The notes below the pieces were generated by a model. That model made no database searches. It saw only the letters and a program-made list of their open reading frames with translations, and was not told where the DNA came from. Both the position numbers and the translations under genes were made by a program. DNA of 64,000 nucleotides from JBOFZL01 sp051655155 (GTDB lineage: Bacteria > Bacillota > Clostridia > Peptostreptococcales > Filifactoraceae): positions 24,289 through 88,288 of the forward strand of contig JBOFZL010000029.1 in assembly GCA_051655155.1 (NCBI GenBank), written 5' to 3'. The first letter of the stretch is position 1. Each line of letters starts with the position of its first letter. Of this stretch, positions 34,910-43,917 are shown in pieces.

Positions 34910-35086
34910 GTATTTGTAAGATTTTATACATCAGTGGGAGAGTATGGAGCTGCTGATTGTAAAAGATATATTCGCAATTTTCTGATTTGAATAGAGCTGA
35001 GAAGCTTGATCCAAGAACGGGTATACGTTCTGCACAAAATAATTGGGACTTTTGTACACTTTTACCTGAGTGTTTTCGTCAGATTA
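34910..35086 (+). pseudogene. Decayed second copy of katA (internal fragment)
   Basis: Translates as VRFYTSVGEYGAADCKRYIR, then NFSDLNRAEKLDPRTGIRSA and QNNWDFCTLLPECFRQI, aligning with residues about 89-175 of the intact catalase at 19.2 kb, with an internal deletion of about 35 codons that removes the catalytic Asn region. Frames are broken. It is at the nucleotide level a clear but diverged relative of katA. Confidence 0.85.
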
Positions 35087-35396
35087 ATCTCACCTACTGC
35101 CAAGGATAGTAGCAGATATTACAGGTGATATAGATAGGTACCAAAGCTTAATGGGGATAGGCAAGATGGTAACCTCGATAACTATGGCTTTAGTTTATGT
35201 AGAGTTTCTTTTTAAATGAAAGGAATAGGAGTCATGGGATTATTTGCAAGTGTAGATAATTTATTTTAAGGTAGGAAGTATAGTAATAGCTATATAGTTA
35301 AGTTTTGGGTTTTATATTCCGATTGTATTTTGGGTTCATAAAAAGTAAAAATTAGTAATGCTTATATTGACTAAGGCTATAGCGTATGTATAGTAA
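35087..35396 (+). pseudogene. Decayed second copy of the katA-linked membrane protein
   Basis: Fragments PRIVADITGDIDRYQSLMGI, GKMVTSITMALVYV and LSFGFYIPIVFWVHK mirror the 215-residue membrane protein at 21.1 kb (PRMAAAITG, GKLLTSITMTL, FYIPVVLWVHK). Stops and gaps occur throughout. It follows the decayed catalase directly; the DUF454 gene between them is missing in this copy. Confidence 0.82.
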
Positions 35397-35438
35397 CTAG
35401 AGGCCCTAAATTGACGGGATAAATGATTAATAAATTAT

Positions 35439-35493
35439 AAAACTCCAACATATAAATTGCCAATAAATTTGGAATTTATGTGTTGGAGTTTTT
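35439..35493. terminator. Long bidirectional terminator
   Basis: AAAACTCCAACATATAAATT pairs with AATTTATGTGTTGGAGTTTT over 20 positions with one mismatch and T-runs on both sides. It serves the decayed catalase copy and the opposing phosphoesterase gene. Confidence 0.9.
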
Positions 35494-35509
35494 CATTAAA
35501 CAATATATT

Positions 35510-36304
35510 TTATTTCCATTTATCCATATATCTATACTCTCCAGTTTCTATCTCTTTTTTATAGTACTCTTTTTCAGGCATATTTGAGTTATCAGCATCT
35601 TTAATTGCTTGAGCAGTATCGTAGGCTACTTCTTCTAAAGAGATTTTAATAATTCTACCTGTAGAGCTTTCGATAACGTAGTGGTTGGGATCTAAAGGTT
35701 TAAGTTGTATACTGGCTTTTGATTCATAAACTTCTTCATTTCCCTCTAGTATAATATATTTTGAATTATTACCATCTAATGGATTTCCTATGCTACCGGT
35801 ATTTGCTAATATAGCATGGTGATTAAGTTGTTCGATAAAGCTATAGTGAATATCACCATATATTGCTAAATCGGGGATAATTTCATCTTCTATAGGAGAA
35901 AAAAGTTCTAATTTATGTTCTGTTGCAAATTTTTGATGAGTACGTTTATAAACATTTTCAGGGTGAGCATGAAAGGCGGATATTCTAAAACCTGCCATAT
36001 TAAAACTTATATGATATGGTAATGTTTTAAGATAATCATAGGATTCATGGCTTATATGTTCTCTATACCAATCTATTGGTAATTCATGGACAGGGGAGTA
36101 AAGCAAAAAGTCATCCCAATTTCCAAGGATATTTTTATCGCAGTTTTCCCTTATAATTTTCATAGCTTCTTCTGGATTGGGACCCTTTCCTACTATATCC
36201 CCAAGGCAGTAGATTTTATCAATTTTTTTTTCTTTTATATCTTTTAAGACCGCAGTTAAAGCAGGTATGTTTCCATGTATATCAGATATTAATGCTATTT
36301 TCAT
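35510..36304 (-). CDS. Calcineurin-like metallophosphoesterase
   Basis: A 264-residue phosphoesterase with all metal motifs: SDIHGN (residues 7-12), GDIVGKGPNP, NCDKNILGNWDD, AFHAHPEN and YGDIHYSFIE, then NTGSIGNP. The set resembles YfcE/diadenosine-tetraphosphatase-type or serine/threonine phosphatase-like enzymes of Firmicutes. AAAAGGAGG precedes the ATG. It stands alone, divergent from the riboflavin transporter. Substrate unknown. Confidence 0.88.
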   Translation of the reverse strand: MKIALISDIHGNIPALTAVLKDIKEKKIDKIYCLGDIVGKGPNPEEAMKIIRENCDKNILGNWDDFLLYSPVHELPIDWYREHISHESYDYLKTLPYHISFNMAGFRISAFHAHPENVYKRTHQKFATEHKLELFSPIEDEIIPDLAIYGDIHYSFIEQLNHHAILANTGSIGNPLDGNNSKYIILEGNEEVYESKASIQLKPLDPNHYVIESSTGRIIKISLEEVAYDTAQAIKDADNSNMPEKEYYKKEIETGEYRYMDKWK

Positions 36305-36387
36305 AAGAACCTCCTTTTTATATTAGTTTATCATATTTTTATATTGACGGATATGTAATATTATTTTATAATGAAATTAAATTAAAT

Positions 36388-36493
36388 ATCTTCAGGGCAG
36401 GGTGCAATTCCCGACCGGTGGTATAGTCCACGAGCCGAAAGGCTGAGCTTGTGTAATTCAAGCACCGACAGTAAAGTCTGGATGGAAGAAGAA
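36388..36493 (+). promoter_or_regulatory. FMN riboswitch (RFN element)
   Basis: Contains the hallmark AGGGCAGGGTGCAATTCCC, GACCGGTGGTATAGTCCACG, GAGCCGAAAGGCTGAG and GACAGTAAAGTCTGGATGG-type segments in order. It senses flavin mononucleotide and lies 107 bases before ribU, so high FMN should shut off riboflavin uptake. Confidence 0.97.
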
Positions 36494-36522
36494 AATAGCT
36501 GATTGTGGTTTTGTTTTATTGT

Positions 36523-36552
36523 CCTGAGATATGTTTCTTGGGCTTTTTTTTT
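36523..36552 (+). terminator. Riboswitch-controlled terminator
   Basis: CCTGAGA/TCTTGGG (two G-T pairs) is followed by nine Ts. An outer pairing CTGATTG/CAATCAG brackets it. It is placed to act as the expression platform of the FMN riboswitch. Confidence 0.8.
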
Positions 36553-36599
36553 GCAAGAAACATTATACTCCCAATCAGTTTTTAATTTAAGGAGGAATT

Positions 36600-37181
36600 A
36601 TGAAAAAAACAAAAACAAATGTTATGGTAAAGACTGCTATACTTGCTGTATTGGCGTATATTATTATGTTCTTGGAGATACCATTACCACCATTTCCACC
36701 ATTTTTAAAGTTAGATTTATCGGATATACCTGCAATAATAGGAGGGTTTGCGTTAGGGCCTATAGCAGGAATAATGATAGAACTCATAAAAAATCTACTA
36801 CACTTTGTTATTCAAACTTCAACAGCTGGAGTAGGAGAATTAGGTAACTTTATAGTAGGTTCAAGTTTTGTTGTAATAGCTACAAGTTTTTATAAGAGAA
36901 ATCACAGTAAAAAAGGAGCTGTAGTAGGATGCTTAATAGCTACAATTGGTATGGCAGTAGTTGGAGCTGTAGTTAATAGATTTATGTTACTACCTTTTTA
37001 TGCGAATATAATGCCAATAGAAAGTATTATAGCAATGGGTTCACAATTTTCTAGCAGAATAAAAGATTTAACAACAATGTCAATATACCTAATAGCTCCT
37101 TTTAACTTAATTAAAGGGTGCGTTATATCACTAGTTACAATATTGATATATAAAAAAGTTTCACCATTAATAAAAAATTAA
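36600..37181 (+). CDS. ribU: ECF transporter riboflavin-binding S component
   Basis: A 193-residue integral membrane protein with six hydrophobic helices that captures riboflavin for the energy-coupling-factor transporter. Typical segments are KTAILAVLAYIIMFLEIPLP, PFLKLDLSDIPAIIGGFALG (the DLSD...P loop near the substrate) and a C-terminal FNLIKGC. GGAGGAATT precedes the ATG. Control by the upstream FMN riboswitch confirms the substrate. No ECF ATPases are nearby; they are normally encoded elsewhere. Confidence 0.95.
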   Translation: MKKTKTNVMVKTAILAVLAYIIMFLEIPLPPFPPFLKLDLSDIPAIIGGFALGPIAGIMIELIKNLLHFVIQTSTAGVGELGNFIVGSSFVVIATSFYKRNHSKKGAVVGCLIATIGMAVVGAVVNRFMLLPFYANIMPIESIIAMGSQFSSRIKDLTTMSIYLIAPFNLIKGCVISLVTILIYKKVSPLIKN

Positions 37182-37198
37182 GATTTTACTGTCCAATA

Positions 37199-37238
37199 AT
37201 AGCTCTGGCTCTTTCAAAAAGCCAGGGCTTATTTTTTG
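37199..37238 (+). terminator. Terminator of ribU
   Basis: AGCTCTGGCT and AGCCAGGGCT form a 10-bp stem (one T-G pair) followed by TATTTTTT. Confidence 0.9.
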
Positions 37239-37415
37239 TTTCCCAAATTAATTTTAGATTTTAGAAGGGAAATGATTTAATAAGATTAAAAGGTTTTAAG
37301 TAGGTAATGATATTGGATTATACAAAAGAAAATTTACAGAAATAAAACTTATAAAAAGCTTGTCAAAATTAGAAAATTTTGGTAAGGTGATAAATAAAAG
37401 ATGGGAGAAAAGACT

Positions 37416-37937
37416 ATGTCTAAACTAAAACTAGAAGAAGACTTTATAATTAGACCTACAAGGCCATCAGATGCAGAGGGGATTAATGAGATAAGAAGGA
37501 TGAGGGGTGCTATGGAAACTGTTATGGGCATTCCTTCTGAAAGGATAAGTAGTTCAGAAAGCTTTATCGCTAGCATGGACTCTAGTATTCATCATTTTGT
37601 TGCCATAGAAAAGAATACAGGGATTATAATAGGTTGTGCAGGTCTTCATACCAGCAAACTGGGAAGAACAAGGAATAATGGGGAAATTGGAATTATGATC
37701 CATACTGCTTATCAATCAAAGGGTGTAGGAAGAGCTCTTATGGATGTTTTAATTGATGTAGCGGATAATTTTTTAATGCTCCATAGAGTAGAGTTAGATG
37801 TTTATAGCGATAATGAGAAGGCTATAAGGCTTTATAAATCTTTGGGATTTGAAATAGAAGGAGAGAAGCGTGAAGCTGTTATAAAAAATGGAAAATATTG
37901 TAATGTATATGTAATGGGAAGAATCTTAGCGAATTAA
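37416..37937 (+). CDS. GNAT-family N-acetyltransferase
   Basis: A 173-residue acetyltransferase using acetyl-CoA. The acetyl-CoA loop is in AYQSKGVGRALMDVLID, and ELDVYSDNEKAIRLYKSLGF is the typical end of the GNAT fold; it is closest in style to YhhY/RimI-like enzymes. The ATG with GGGAG 8 bases upstream is chosen; an in-frame ATG five codons earlier is possible. The acceptor is unknown. It is followed closely by coaX and probably shares transcription. Confidence 0.88.
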   Translation: MSKLKLEEDFIIRPTRPSDAEGINEIRRMRGAMETVMGIPSERISSSESFIASMDSSIHHFVAIEKNTGIIIGCAGLHTSKLGRTRNNGEIGIMIHTAYQSKGVGRALMDVLIDVADNFLMLHRVELDVYSDNEKAIRLYKSLGFEIEGEKREAVIKNGKYCNVYVMGRILAN

Positions 37938-37950
37938 TGGAGGAATAAAT

Positions 37951-38721
37951 ATGTTAATGGTATTTGATGTAGGCAATACTAATATGGTTTTTGGTACTTA
38001 TAAGGGAGAGGAACTTACATCAAGTTTTAGAATAGGTACAGATAAAAGTAAAACTTCAGATGAGTATGGAGTTATTATTAAGGAGCTATTAAGTACGGAA
38101 GATATAATGTTAAAGGATATAAAAGCAGTTATAATTTCTAGTGTTGTCCCAGAGGTTATGCATTCTTTAGAGAATTTTTCGGCTAAATTTTGCAAATGTA
38201 GACCTATGATTGTAGGGGCAGGGATTAAGACGGGTATTAACATAAAGGCTGAGAATCCTCAACAAGTAGGGGCAGATAGAGTAGTGAATGCGGTTGCAGC
38301 AATGGCAAAGTATAAGCCACCTCTTATTATAATAGATTTTGGAACGGCAACGACGTTTTGTGCTGTGGATAGTGAAGGAAATTATCTAGGAGGTGCAATA
38401 GCACCAGGTGTTAAGATAGGTGCTGATGCGTTGTTTCAAAAAGCTTCTAAACTTCATAAGATAGAATTGGTTACACCTAAGTTTGCTATAGGGAAAAATA
38501 CTACACTTGCTATGCAATCAGGAATAATATATGGTTACGCAGGACTTGTAGAAAAGATGGTGTCTATGATGAAGTCGGAACTTAGAGAAGAAGAAGTTAC
38601 CGTAATTGCAACTGGTGGATTAGCAGGGCTTATATGTCAAGAGACAAAGGTTGTAGATGCTATAGAAAGAAATCTTACGCTAGAAGGTTTAAGAATAATT
38701 TATAATAGGAATGTGGAATAA
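37951..38721 (+). CDS. coaX: Type III pantothenate kinase
   Basis: A 256-residue kinase catalysing the first step of coenzyme A synthesis. DVGNTNMVFG (phosphate 1 loop), GADRVVNAVAA, and DFGTATTFCAV (phosphate 2 loop) are all present, with GGAIAPGVKIGADAL downstream. ATGGAGG precedes the ATG and its stop overlaps the dus start (TAATG). Type III enzymes are resistant to CoA feedback. Confidence 0.96.
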   Translation: MLMVFDVGNTNMVFGTYKGEELTSSFRIGTDKSKTSDEYGVIIKELLSTEDIMLKDIKAVIISSVVPEVMHSLENFSAKFCKCRPMIVGAGIKTGINIKAENPQQVGADRVVNAVAAMAKYKPPLIIIDFGTATTFCAVDSEGNYLGGAIAPGVKIGADALFQKASKLHKIELVTPKFAIGKNTTLAMQSGIIYGYAGLVEKMVSMMKSELREEEVTVIATGGLAGLICQETKVVDAIERNLTLEGLRIIYNRNVE

Positions 38722-39692
38722 TGCTAATAGGTAATTTTGAAACTGGAGGAAATGTATATTTAGCACCGATGGCAGGGGTAACAGACCTGCCTTTTCGTGT
38801 TATGTGCAGAAGGTATGGGGCAGATATGTCTTATACAGAGATGATAAATAGTAAGGCTTTGTGCTTTCATGATATCAACACTAAGAAAATGTTGGAGGTT
38901 CATAGGGAAGAAGGACTTGTGGCAGTTCAGATATTTGGCAATGACCCTGAATACATGGCAGAAGCAACTAGAATTATATCAGGGTTAAATAGGTTTTCTG
39001 TGATAGATATAAATATGGGTTGTCCTGCACCTAAAATAGTAAAAAATAACGAAGGTTCAGCACTAATGAAAGATATAAAACTTGCCTCAAAAATAATAAA
39101 AGCAGTAAAGATTAATGCAAAAGTTCCGATAACTGTTAAATTCCGTAAGGGGTGGGATGAAAATTCCATAAATGCTGTGGATTTTGGGCTTATGGCAGAA
39201 GCTAGTGGGGCAGATGCAGTTACAGTACATGGAAGGACAAGAGAACAATATTATAGTGGAAATGCAGATTGGGATATAATAAGAAAGGTAAAAAGTAAAT
39301 TAAGTATACCGGTTATAGGAAATGGAGACATATTTTCTGTAGAAAAGGCAAAAGAAATTTTTGAACAAACGGGAGTAGATGGATTCATGATAGGAAGAGG
39401 AGCTCAGGGGAACCCATTTATTTTTAGAGAGATAAAGTCATTTGAAGAAAGTGGGAAAATTCCTAAGATGCCAAGTGAATCAGAAAAAATATCTGCTTGC
39501 CTTAATCACTATGAACTTGCAATTAAATTTAAAGGTGAAGATAAAGGGGTCAAAGAAATGAGAAAACATATAGGTTGGTATCTTAAGGGGCTTCAAGGAT
39601 GTGCAAAGCTTAAGGATCAGATAAATCACATGAAAACCTCTAATGAAGTAAGGTTATTACTAAAGGAGTATTTTTTACAGCTAAGTCAATGA
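38721..39692 (+). CDS. dusB: tRNA-dihydrouridine synthase, DusB type
   Basis: A 323-residue FMN enzyme reducing uridines in tRNA. It shows YLAPMAGVTDLPFR at the N-terminus, DINMGCPAPKIVKNNEGSAL with the catalytic Cys, the VTVHGRTREQYYSG segment and VIGNGDIFS/FMIGRGAQGNP for flavin binding, then the helical C-terminal domain. It overlaps coaX by one base. The order coaX-dus-greA-lysS is a common Firmicutes arrangement. Confidence 0.95.
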   Translation: MLIGNFETGGNVYLAPMAGVTDLPFRVMCRRYGADMSYTEMINSKALCFHDINTKKMLEVHREEGLVAVQIFGNDPEYMAEATRIISGLNRFSVIDINMGCPAPKIVKNNEGSALMKDIKLASKIIKAVKINAKVPITVKFRKGWDENSINAVDFGLMAEASGADAVTVHGRTREQYYSGNADWDIIRKVKSKLSIPVIGNGDIFSVEKAKEIFEQTGVDGFMIGRGAQGNPFIFREIKSFEESGKIPKMPSESEKISACLNHYELAIKFKGEDKGVKEMRKHIGWYLKGLQGCAKLKDQINHMKTSNEVRLLLKEYFLQLSQ

Positions 39693-39702
39693 GTAGAAAG
39701 GG

Positions 39703-39731
39703 TTGACAGCTAGATGATATATATGTATACT
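39703..39731 (+). promoter_or_regulatory. Consensus SigA promoter of greA-lysS
   Basis: TTGACA (39703-39708) and TATACT (39726-39731) are exactly 17 bases apart. The leader of about 95 bases contains an ATAGATCT/AGATCTAT inverted repeat (39740-39792) of unknown role. Confidence 0.85.
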
Positions 39732-39833
39732 ATATTAGATATAGATCTCTGACTAAACTATGATGCAAAGTGAAAATTAACTAAGATCTATTGCGTTAAA
39801 GTTAATAAATAAACGAAGAGGAGACTTTTAAGA

Positions 39834-40322
39834 ATGGAAAGTAAAGAAATGTTGTTAACTCAAGAAGGATATACTAAGATAGAAGAGGAGTTGGACTATC
39901 TTAAATCTGTAAAACGTCATGAAATATCCGAAAGAATAAAAATAGCAATATCTTTTGGGGATTTATCAGAAAATGCTGAGTATGATGAAGCTAAAAATGA
40001 ACAAGCAGAAACTGAAAATAGAATAACTAAGCTTGAAAATATATTAAGGTCAGCAGTTATAATTGATGAAAGTAAGGTGGATTCAAAACTTGTAACTGTA
40101 GGTTCAAAGGTTAAATTTGCCTATATGGAAGATGGAAAAGTTACTGACGAAGAAGAGGAGTATACAATAGTAGGCTCTGCCGAGGCAGATACATCAAAAG
40201 GTAAAATATCTAATGAATCACCTATAGGAATAGCTTTGCTAGGTAATAAGAAAGGGAAAGTAACAGAAGTTATGGCACCAAACGGAACCTACCAAATTAA
40301 AATACTAAATATTAGTAGATAA
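39834..40322 (+). CDS. greA: Transcript cleavage factor GreA
   Basis: A 162-residue factor that rescues backtracked RNA polymerase. The N-terminal coiled coil contains LTQEGYTKIEEELDYLKS and the acidic tip GDLSENAEYDEAK, and the C-terminal FKBP-like domain has PIGIALLGNKKG. GAGGAGAC precedes the ATG. It is cotranscribed with lysS 36 bases downstream. Confidence 0.97.
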   Translation: MESKEMLLTQEGYTKIEEELDYLKSVKRHEISERIKIAISFGDLSENAEYDEAKNEQAETENRITKLENILRSAVIIDESKVDSKLVTVGSKVKFAYMEDGKVTDEEEEYTIVGSAEADTSKGKISNESPIGIALLGNKKGKVTEVMAPNGTYQIKILNISR

Positions 40323-40358
40323 AATCAAAAATAAAAAACTAAACAGGAGGTAATTGCA

Positions 40359-41852
40359 ATGTCCCAAGAAATGACAGTAAGTACAAATGAACTAATTCAG
40401 GTAAGGATTGATAAGCTAAAGAAGCTTCAGGCAGAAGGTAAAGATCCTTTTAAGAACGAAAAATTTGAGTTTACTAATTATAGCAAAGACTTATTAAATA
40501 ACTTTGAGGAGCTGGAAGGCAAGGAAATTGCAATTGCTGGAAGAATAATGCTCATGAGAGAACATGGCAAGGCTACTTTCATAACTATCCAAGACTCTGA
40601 GGGAAGAGTACAGGTATATGTTAGAGCAGATGCCATAGGAGAAGAAGCTTATACTGACTTTGTAACCAACGATATGGGAGATATAGTTGGAGTTACAGGA
40701 ACAGTATTTAAGACTCAAAAAGGAGAAATATCAGTAAGAGCAAAGGAAGTGATTTTGCTAACTAAGTCATTAAAGCCATTACCTGATAAGCATGCAGGAT
40801 TGAAAGATCCTGAATTAAGATATAGACAAAGATATGTAGATCTTATTATAAATCCGGAAGTAAAAGAGAAATTCCTTGTGAGAAATAAGGCTATAAAAGC
40901 TTTAAGAGAGTATTTAGACAATAAGGGCTTTCTTGAAATAGAAACTCCTATACTAAACACCATAGCAGGAGGAGCCAATGCAAGACCTTTTGTGACTCAT
41001 CACAATACCTTGGATATAGATATGTACCTAAGAATAGCAAATGAATTATATTTGAAAAGACTTATTGTAGGTGGATTTGAAAAGGTTTATGAATTAGGAA
41101 GAATGTTTAGAAATGAAGGAATGTCAGTGAAACATAATCCTGAGTATACAGCAGTAGAGATTTATCAAGCCTATGTGGACTATGAAGAAATAATGAGACT
41201 TACAGAGGGCTGTGTAGCGTATATGGCAGAAAAAGCAACAGGTTCAATGAAGGTAAACTTCCAAGGGAAAGAAATTGACTTTACACCTCCTTGGAAAAGA
41301 ATGTCAATGATAGATGCAGTTAAAGAATATGCAGGAGTTGACTTTGACAAGATTAATACTGATGAAGAAGCTGTTGCTATTGCAAAAGAGCGAGGAATAG
41401 AGCTAACACCAGCAACTATGACAAGAGGTCATATAATAAGCTTATTTTTTGAAGAATATGGAGAGAAACATTTGGAACAACCTATATTCATCACAGGGCA
41501 TCCGGTAGAAATTTCACCACTATCTAAGAGAAATCCAGATGATCCAAGAATAACCAATAGATTTGAAGCTTTTGCAAATACTTGGGAAATAGCTAATGCC
41601 TTCTCAGAGCTTAACGATCCAATTGATCAAAGATCAAGATTTGAGCATCAGATCAAGCAAAAAGAACTAGGAGATGATGAGGCATTTGACCTAGACGAAG
41701 ACTTCCTAAATGCTATAGAGGTAGGACTTCCACCAACAGGTGGTTTGGGAATAGGTGTGGATAGAGTTATAATGCTACTATCAGATGCACCATCAATAAG
41801 AGACATAATAGCCTTCCCAACAATGAAGCCAATAAAAGATAATCAAGAATAA
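40359..41852 (+). CDS. lysS: Lysyl-tRNA synthetase, class II
   Basis: A 497-residue synthetase. The OB-fold anticodon domain (about 50-160) is followed by the class II core: motif 1 near FLEIETPILNTIAGGANARP, motif 2 in YELGRMFRNEGMSVKHNPEY, and motif 3 in GLGIGVDRVIMLL. AGGAGG lies 7-8 bases before the ATG. A strong terminator follows about 100 bases downstream. Confidence 0.97.
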   Translation: MSQEMTVSTNELIQVRIDKLKKLQAEGKDPFKNEKFEFTNYSKDLLNNFEELEGKEIAIAGRIMLMREHGKATFITIQDSEGRVQVYVRADAIGEEAYTDFVTNDMGDIVGVTGTVFKTQKGEISVRAKEVILLTKSLKPLPDKHAGLKDPELRYRQRYVDLIINPEVKEKFLVRNKAIKALREYLDNKGFLEIETPILNTIAGGANARPFVTHHNTLDIDMYLRIANELYLKRLIVGGFEKVYELGRMFRNEGMSVKHNPEYTAVEIYQAYVDYEEIMRLTEGCVAYMAEKATGSMKVNFQGKEIDFTPPWKRMSMIDAVKEYAGVDFDKINTDEEAVAIAKERGIELTPATMTRGHIISLFFEEYGEKHLEQPIFITGHPVEISPLSKRNPDDPRITNRFEAFANTWEIANAFSELNDPIDQRSRFEHQIKQKELGDDEAFDLDEDFLNAIEVGLPPTGGLGIGVDRVIMLLSDAPSIRDIIAFPTMKPIKDNQE

Positions 41853-41952
41853 AGTAAATGATTATCAATTTTTCGTAACTTTTACTAAAGTTTGAAATAG
41901 ATGATAAACTCTAAGAATAAAATATTTGGTGCAGATGATGAAAATGCACTGT

Positions 41953-41994
41953 AAAAATAACGATAGCATATATATGATGCTATCGTTATTTTTT
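41953..41994 (+). terminator. Terminator of greA-lysS
   Basis: AAAAATAACGATAGCAT and ATGCTATCGTTATTTTT form a perfect stem with a 7-base loop and T-run. Confidence 0.93.
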
Positions 41995-42055
41995 GCTATT
42001 ATGTTACTGAAATTAATATAATAGAATTTTAAATTGAAATTTGGAGTAAAGTGTT

Positions 42056-42145
42056 ATGGGAAACAAGTTATTAGTTATTATTGATATTCAAAATGATATT
42101 ATAAAAAATATAAATAAATTGTTGAAATATCAACAAAGCCATTGA
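42056..42145 (+). pseudogene. N-terminal fragment of a cysteine hydrolase (isochorismatase-like)
   Basis: An ATG behind TTGGAG starts MGNKLLVIIDIQNDII, the first strand and catalytic Asp of isochorismatase/nicotinamidase-fold hydrolases, but stops after 29 codons with no downstream continuation that I can see. A gene relic. Confidence 0.55.
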
Positions 42146-42272
42146 TTTGGGAACTGGTAAATAACAAATCTTAATTAAAGTAGTACGGTAATATTTTGGT
42201 TAAATACTAAATATCGTAAAGTGAAAAAAGAAGAAGTTTCTTTAGTGGTGTTTTTGTAAAATATTCAAAAAT

Positions 42273-42302
42273 TTGATTAAATAGTATTTTTTGTGATATA
42301 AT
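42273..42302 (+). promoter_or_regulatory. Promoter of the ftsEX operon
   Basis: TTGATT (42273-42278) and a perfect TATAAT (42297-42302) are separated by 18 bases, about 40 bases before the ftsE start. Confidence 0.65.
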
Positions 42303-42342
42303 TATTGGGCTTATAAAATGATTTATTAATGGAGGTATTGGT

Positions 42343-43041
42343 TTGGTTAAGTTTGAAAATGTAAGTAAGATGTATTCAAATAGCAATAGATATGCCTTAG
42401 ATAATGTGAGCTTGAATATAGAACAGGGTGAGTTTGTTTTTCTTGTGGGAAATTCTGGTGCAGGGAAATCAACGTTTATTAAAATGTTACTTATAGAAGA
42501 AGTTCCAACTTACGGTAATGTATATATTGATGGTGAAGATTTAAGTAAGATATATAAAAGAAATGTTCCAAAGCTTAGGAGAAAGATTGGGGTAGTATTT
42601 CAAGATTTTAGGCTACTTCCTAATAAGACTGTATATGAAAATATAGCATTTGCTATGGAGATAATTGGTAAAAGAGGAAGAGAGATAAGAAGGCGTGTAC
42701 CAATAGTGTTAGCTTTGGTAGGACTAAGTGATAAGGCTAAGTCTTATCCAAGTCAGCTTTCTGGAGGTGAAATGCAAAGGGTAGGTATTGCAAGAGCTAT
42801 AGTTAATAGCCCAACTGTTTTGATAGCAGATGAGCCAACTGGAAATTTGGATCCGGGGAACTCTAATGATATAATGAGACTTTTAGAGGATATTAATAAA
42901 AATGGAACTACTGTTATTGTAGCTACTCATGCAAAAAGTCAAGTTGATAAGATGAAAAAAAGGGTTATTAACTTAGATAGAGGAGCTTTAGTAAGAGACG
43001 AGCAAGGAGGTAACTACGAAAATGAGAGGACCGATATATAA
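42343..43041 (+). CDS. ftsE: Cell division ATP-binding protein FtsE
   Basis: A 232-residue ABC ATPase that couples cell division to peptidoglycan hydrolysis. Walker A is GNSGAGKST, with Q-loop VFQDFRLLPNKTVYENIAFA, signature LSGGEMQRVGIARA and Walker B VLIADEPTGNLD. The start is TTG with GGAGG 7 bases upstream. It overlaps ftsX by 20 bases. Length matches FtsE (about 225-230). Confidence 0.96.
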   Translation: MVKFENVSKMYSNSNRYALDNVSLNIEQGEFVFLVGNSGAGKSTFIKMLLIEEVPTYGNVYIDGEDLSKIYKRNVPKLRRKIGVVFQDFRLLPNKTVYENIAFAMEIIGKRGREIRRRVPIVLALVGLSDKAKSYPSQLSGGEMQRVGIARAIVNSPTVLIADEPTGNLDPGNSNDIMRLLEDINKNGTTVIVATHAKSQVDKMKKRVINLDRGALVRDEQGGNYENERTDI

Positions 43042-43909
43042 TATTACAGAGGCTTTGAAGAGTATGACACGTAATAGGGCTATGTCAATAGCATCGATAG
43101 CGTCGATAGCATGTTCGCTTTTTATATTGGGGCTTATATTGTCTATAGTGCTTAATATAAATAATATTACAGATCAAGCTAAAGATCAGTTTAATACAAT
43201 ACAGGCATTCGTTGAAAATACAGCCACATATGATGATGTGGAAAAGGTTAAAGAGCAGATTTCTAAAATAGATCATGTTAAGTCAGTTACTATAGAAACT
43301 AAGTCAGAGGCAATGGAAAAGTTAAAGGAAAGATGGGGAAGTAGTGCATATCTTCTGGAAGGCTTACCAAATCCTTTACAAGATTCGGTAGTGGTTGAAG
43401 TCGAGGATTTAGCTTATTCTGATCAAGTTTTTGAGAGTATGAAAAAAGTAGAGAATATAGATGATATAGTTTATCATGATGAGGTTATGAAAAAACTGCA
43501 AGATATTTCAAATTTTATAAGTACTAGTGGTTTAATACTTATGGGAGTGTTAATGGTAATCGCACTTTTTATAATTTCTACAACAATCAAATTAACGCTT
43601 TATGCAAGGCGTAAGGAGATTTTTATAATGAAGTATATAGGTGCGACAAATTGGTTTATAAGATGGCCATTTATTATAGAAGGAATGCTTTTAGGTGTGA
43701 TAGGTGCTGCTGTGGCAACTTTAATAATATTTGTTTTATATGGATATGTAGAAGGTAGTGGAGTTAGAGCAAGTTTATCGATGTTTAATTATAAGTTGCT
43801 TGGGATTGATACAATATTAAAAAAGATTATTGTAATTTTTGCTTCTACAGGTATATGCATAGGGACTGTTGGGTCACTGTTTTCGCTTAGAAGATATTTA
43901 AAGGTATAG
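43022..43909 (+). CDS. ftsX: Cell division permease-like protein FtsX
   Basis: A 295-residue membrane protein with TM1 (about 22-44), an extracellular domain of about 120 residues, and three helices (about 170-290). FtsX relays FtsE's ATP cycle to an extracellular cell-wall hydrolase. GGAGG lies in the ftsE tail before the ATG. The next gene, a coiled-coil M23 protein, is the likely hydrolase partner, as with PcsB or EnvC in other bacteria. Confidence 0.95.
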   Translation: MRGPIYNITEALKSMTRNRAMSIASIASIACSLFILGLILSIVLNINNITDQAKDQFNTIQAFVENTATYDDVEKVKEQISKIDHVKSVTIETKSEAMEKLKERWGSSAYLLEGLPNPLQDSVVVEVEDLAYSDQVFESMKKVENIDDIVYHDEVMKKLQDISNFISTSGLILMGVLMVIALFIISTTIKLTLYARRKEIFIMKYIGATNWFIRWPFIIEGMLLGVIGAAVATLIIFVLYGYVEGSGVRASLSMFNYKLLGIDTILKKIIVIFASTGICIGTVGSLFSLRRYLKV

Positions 43910-43917
43910 GTGAGAAA

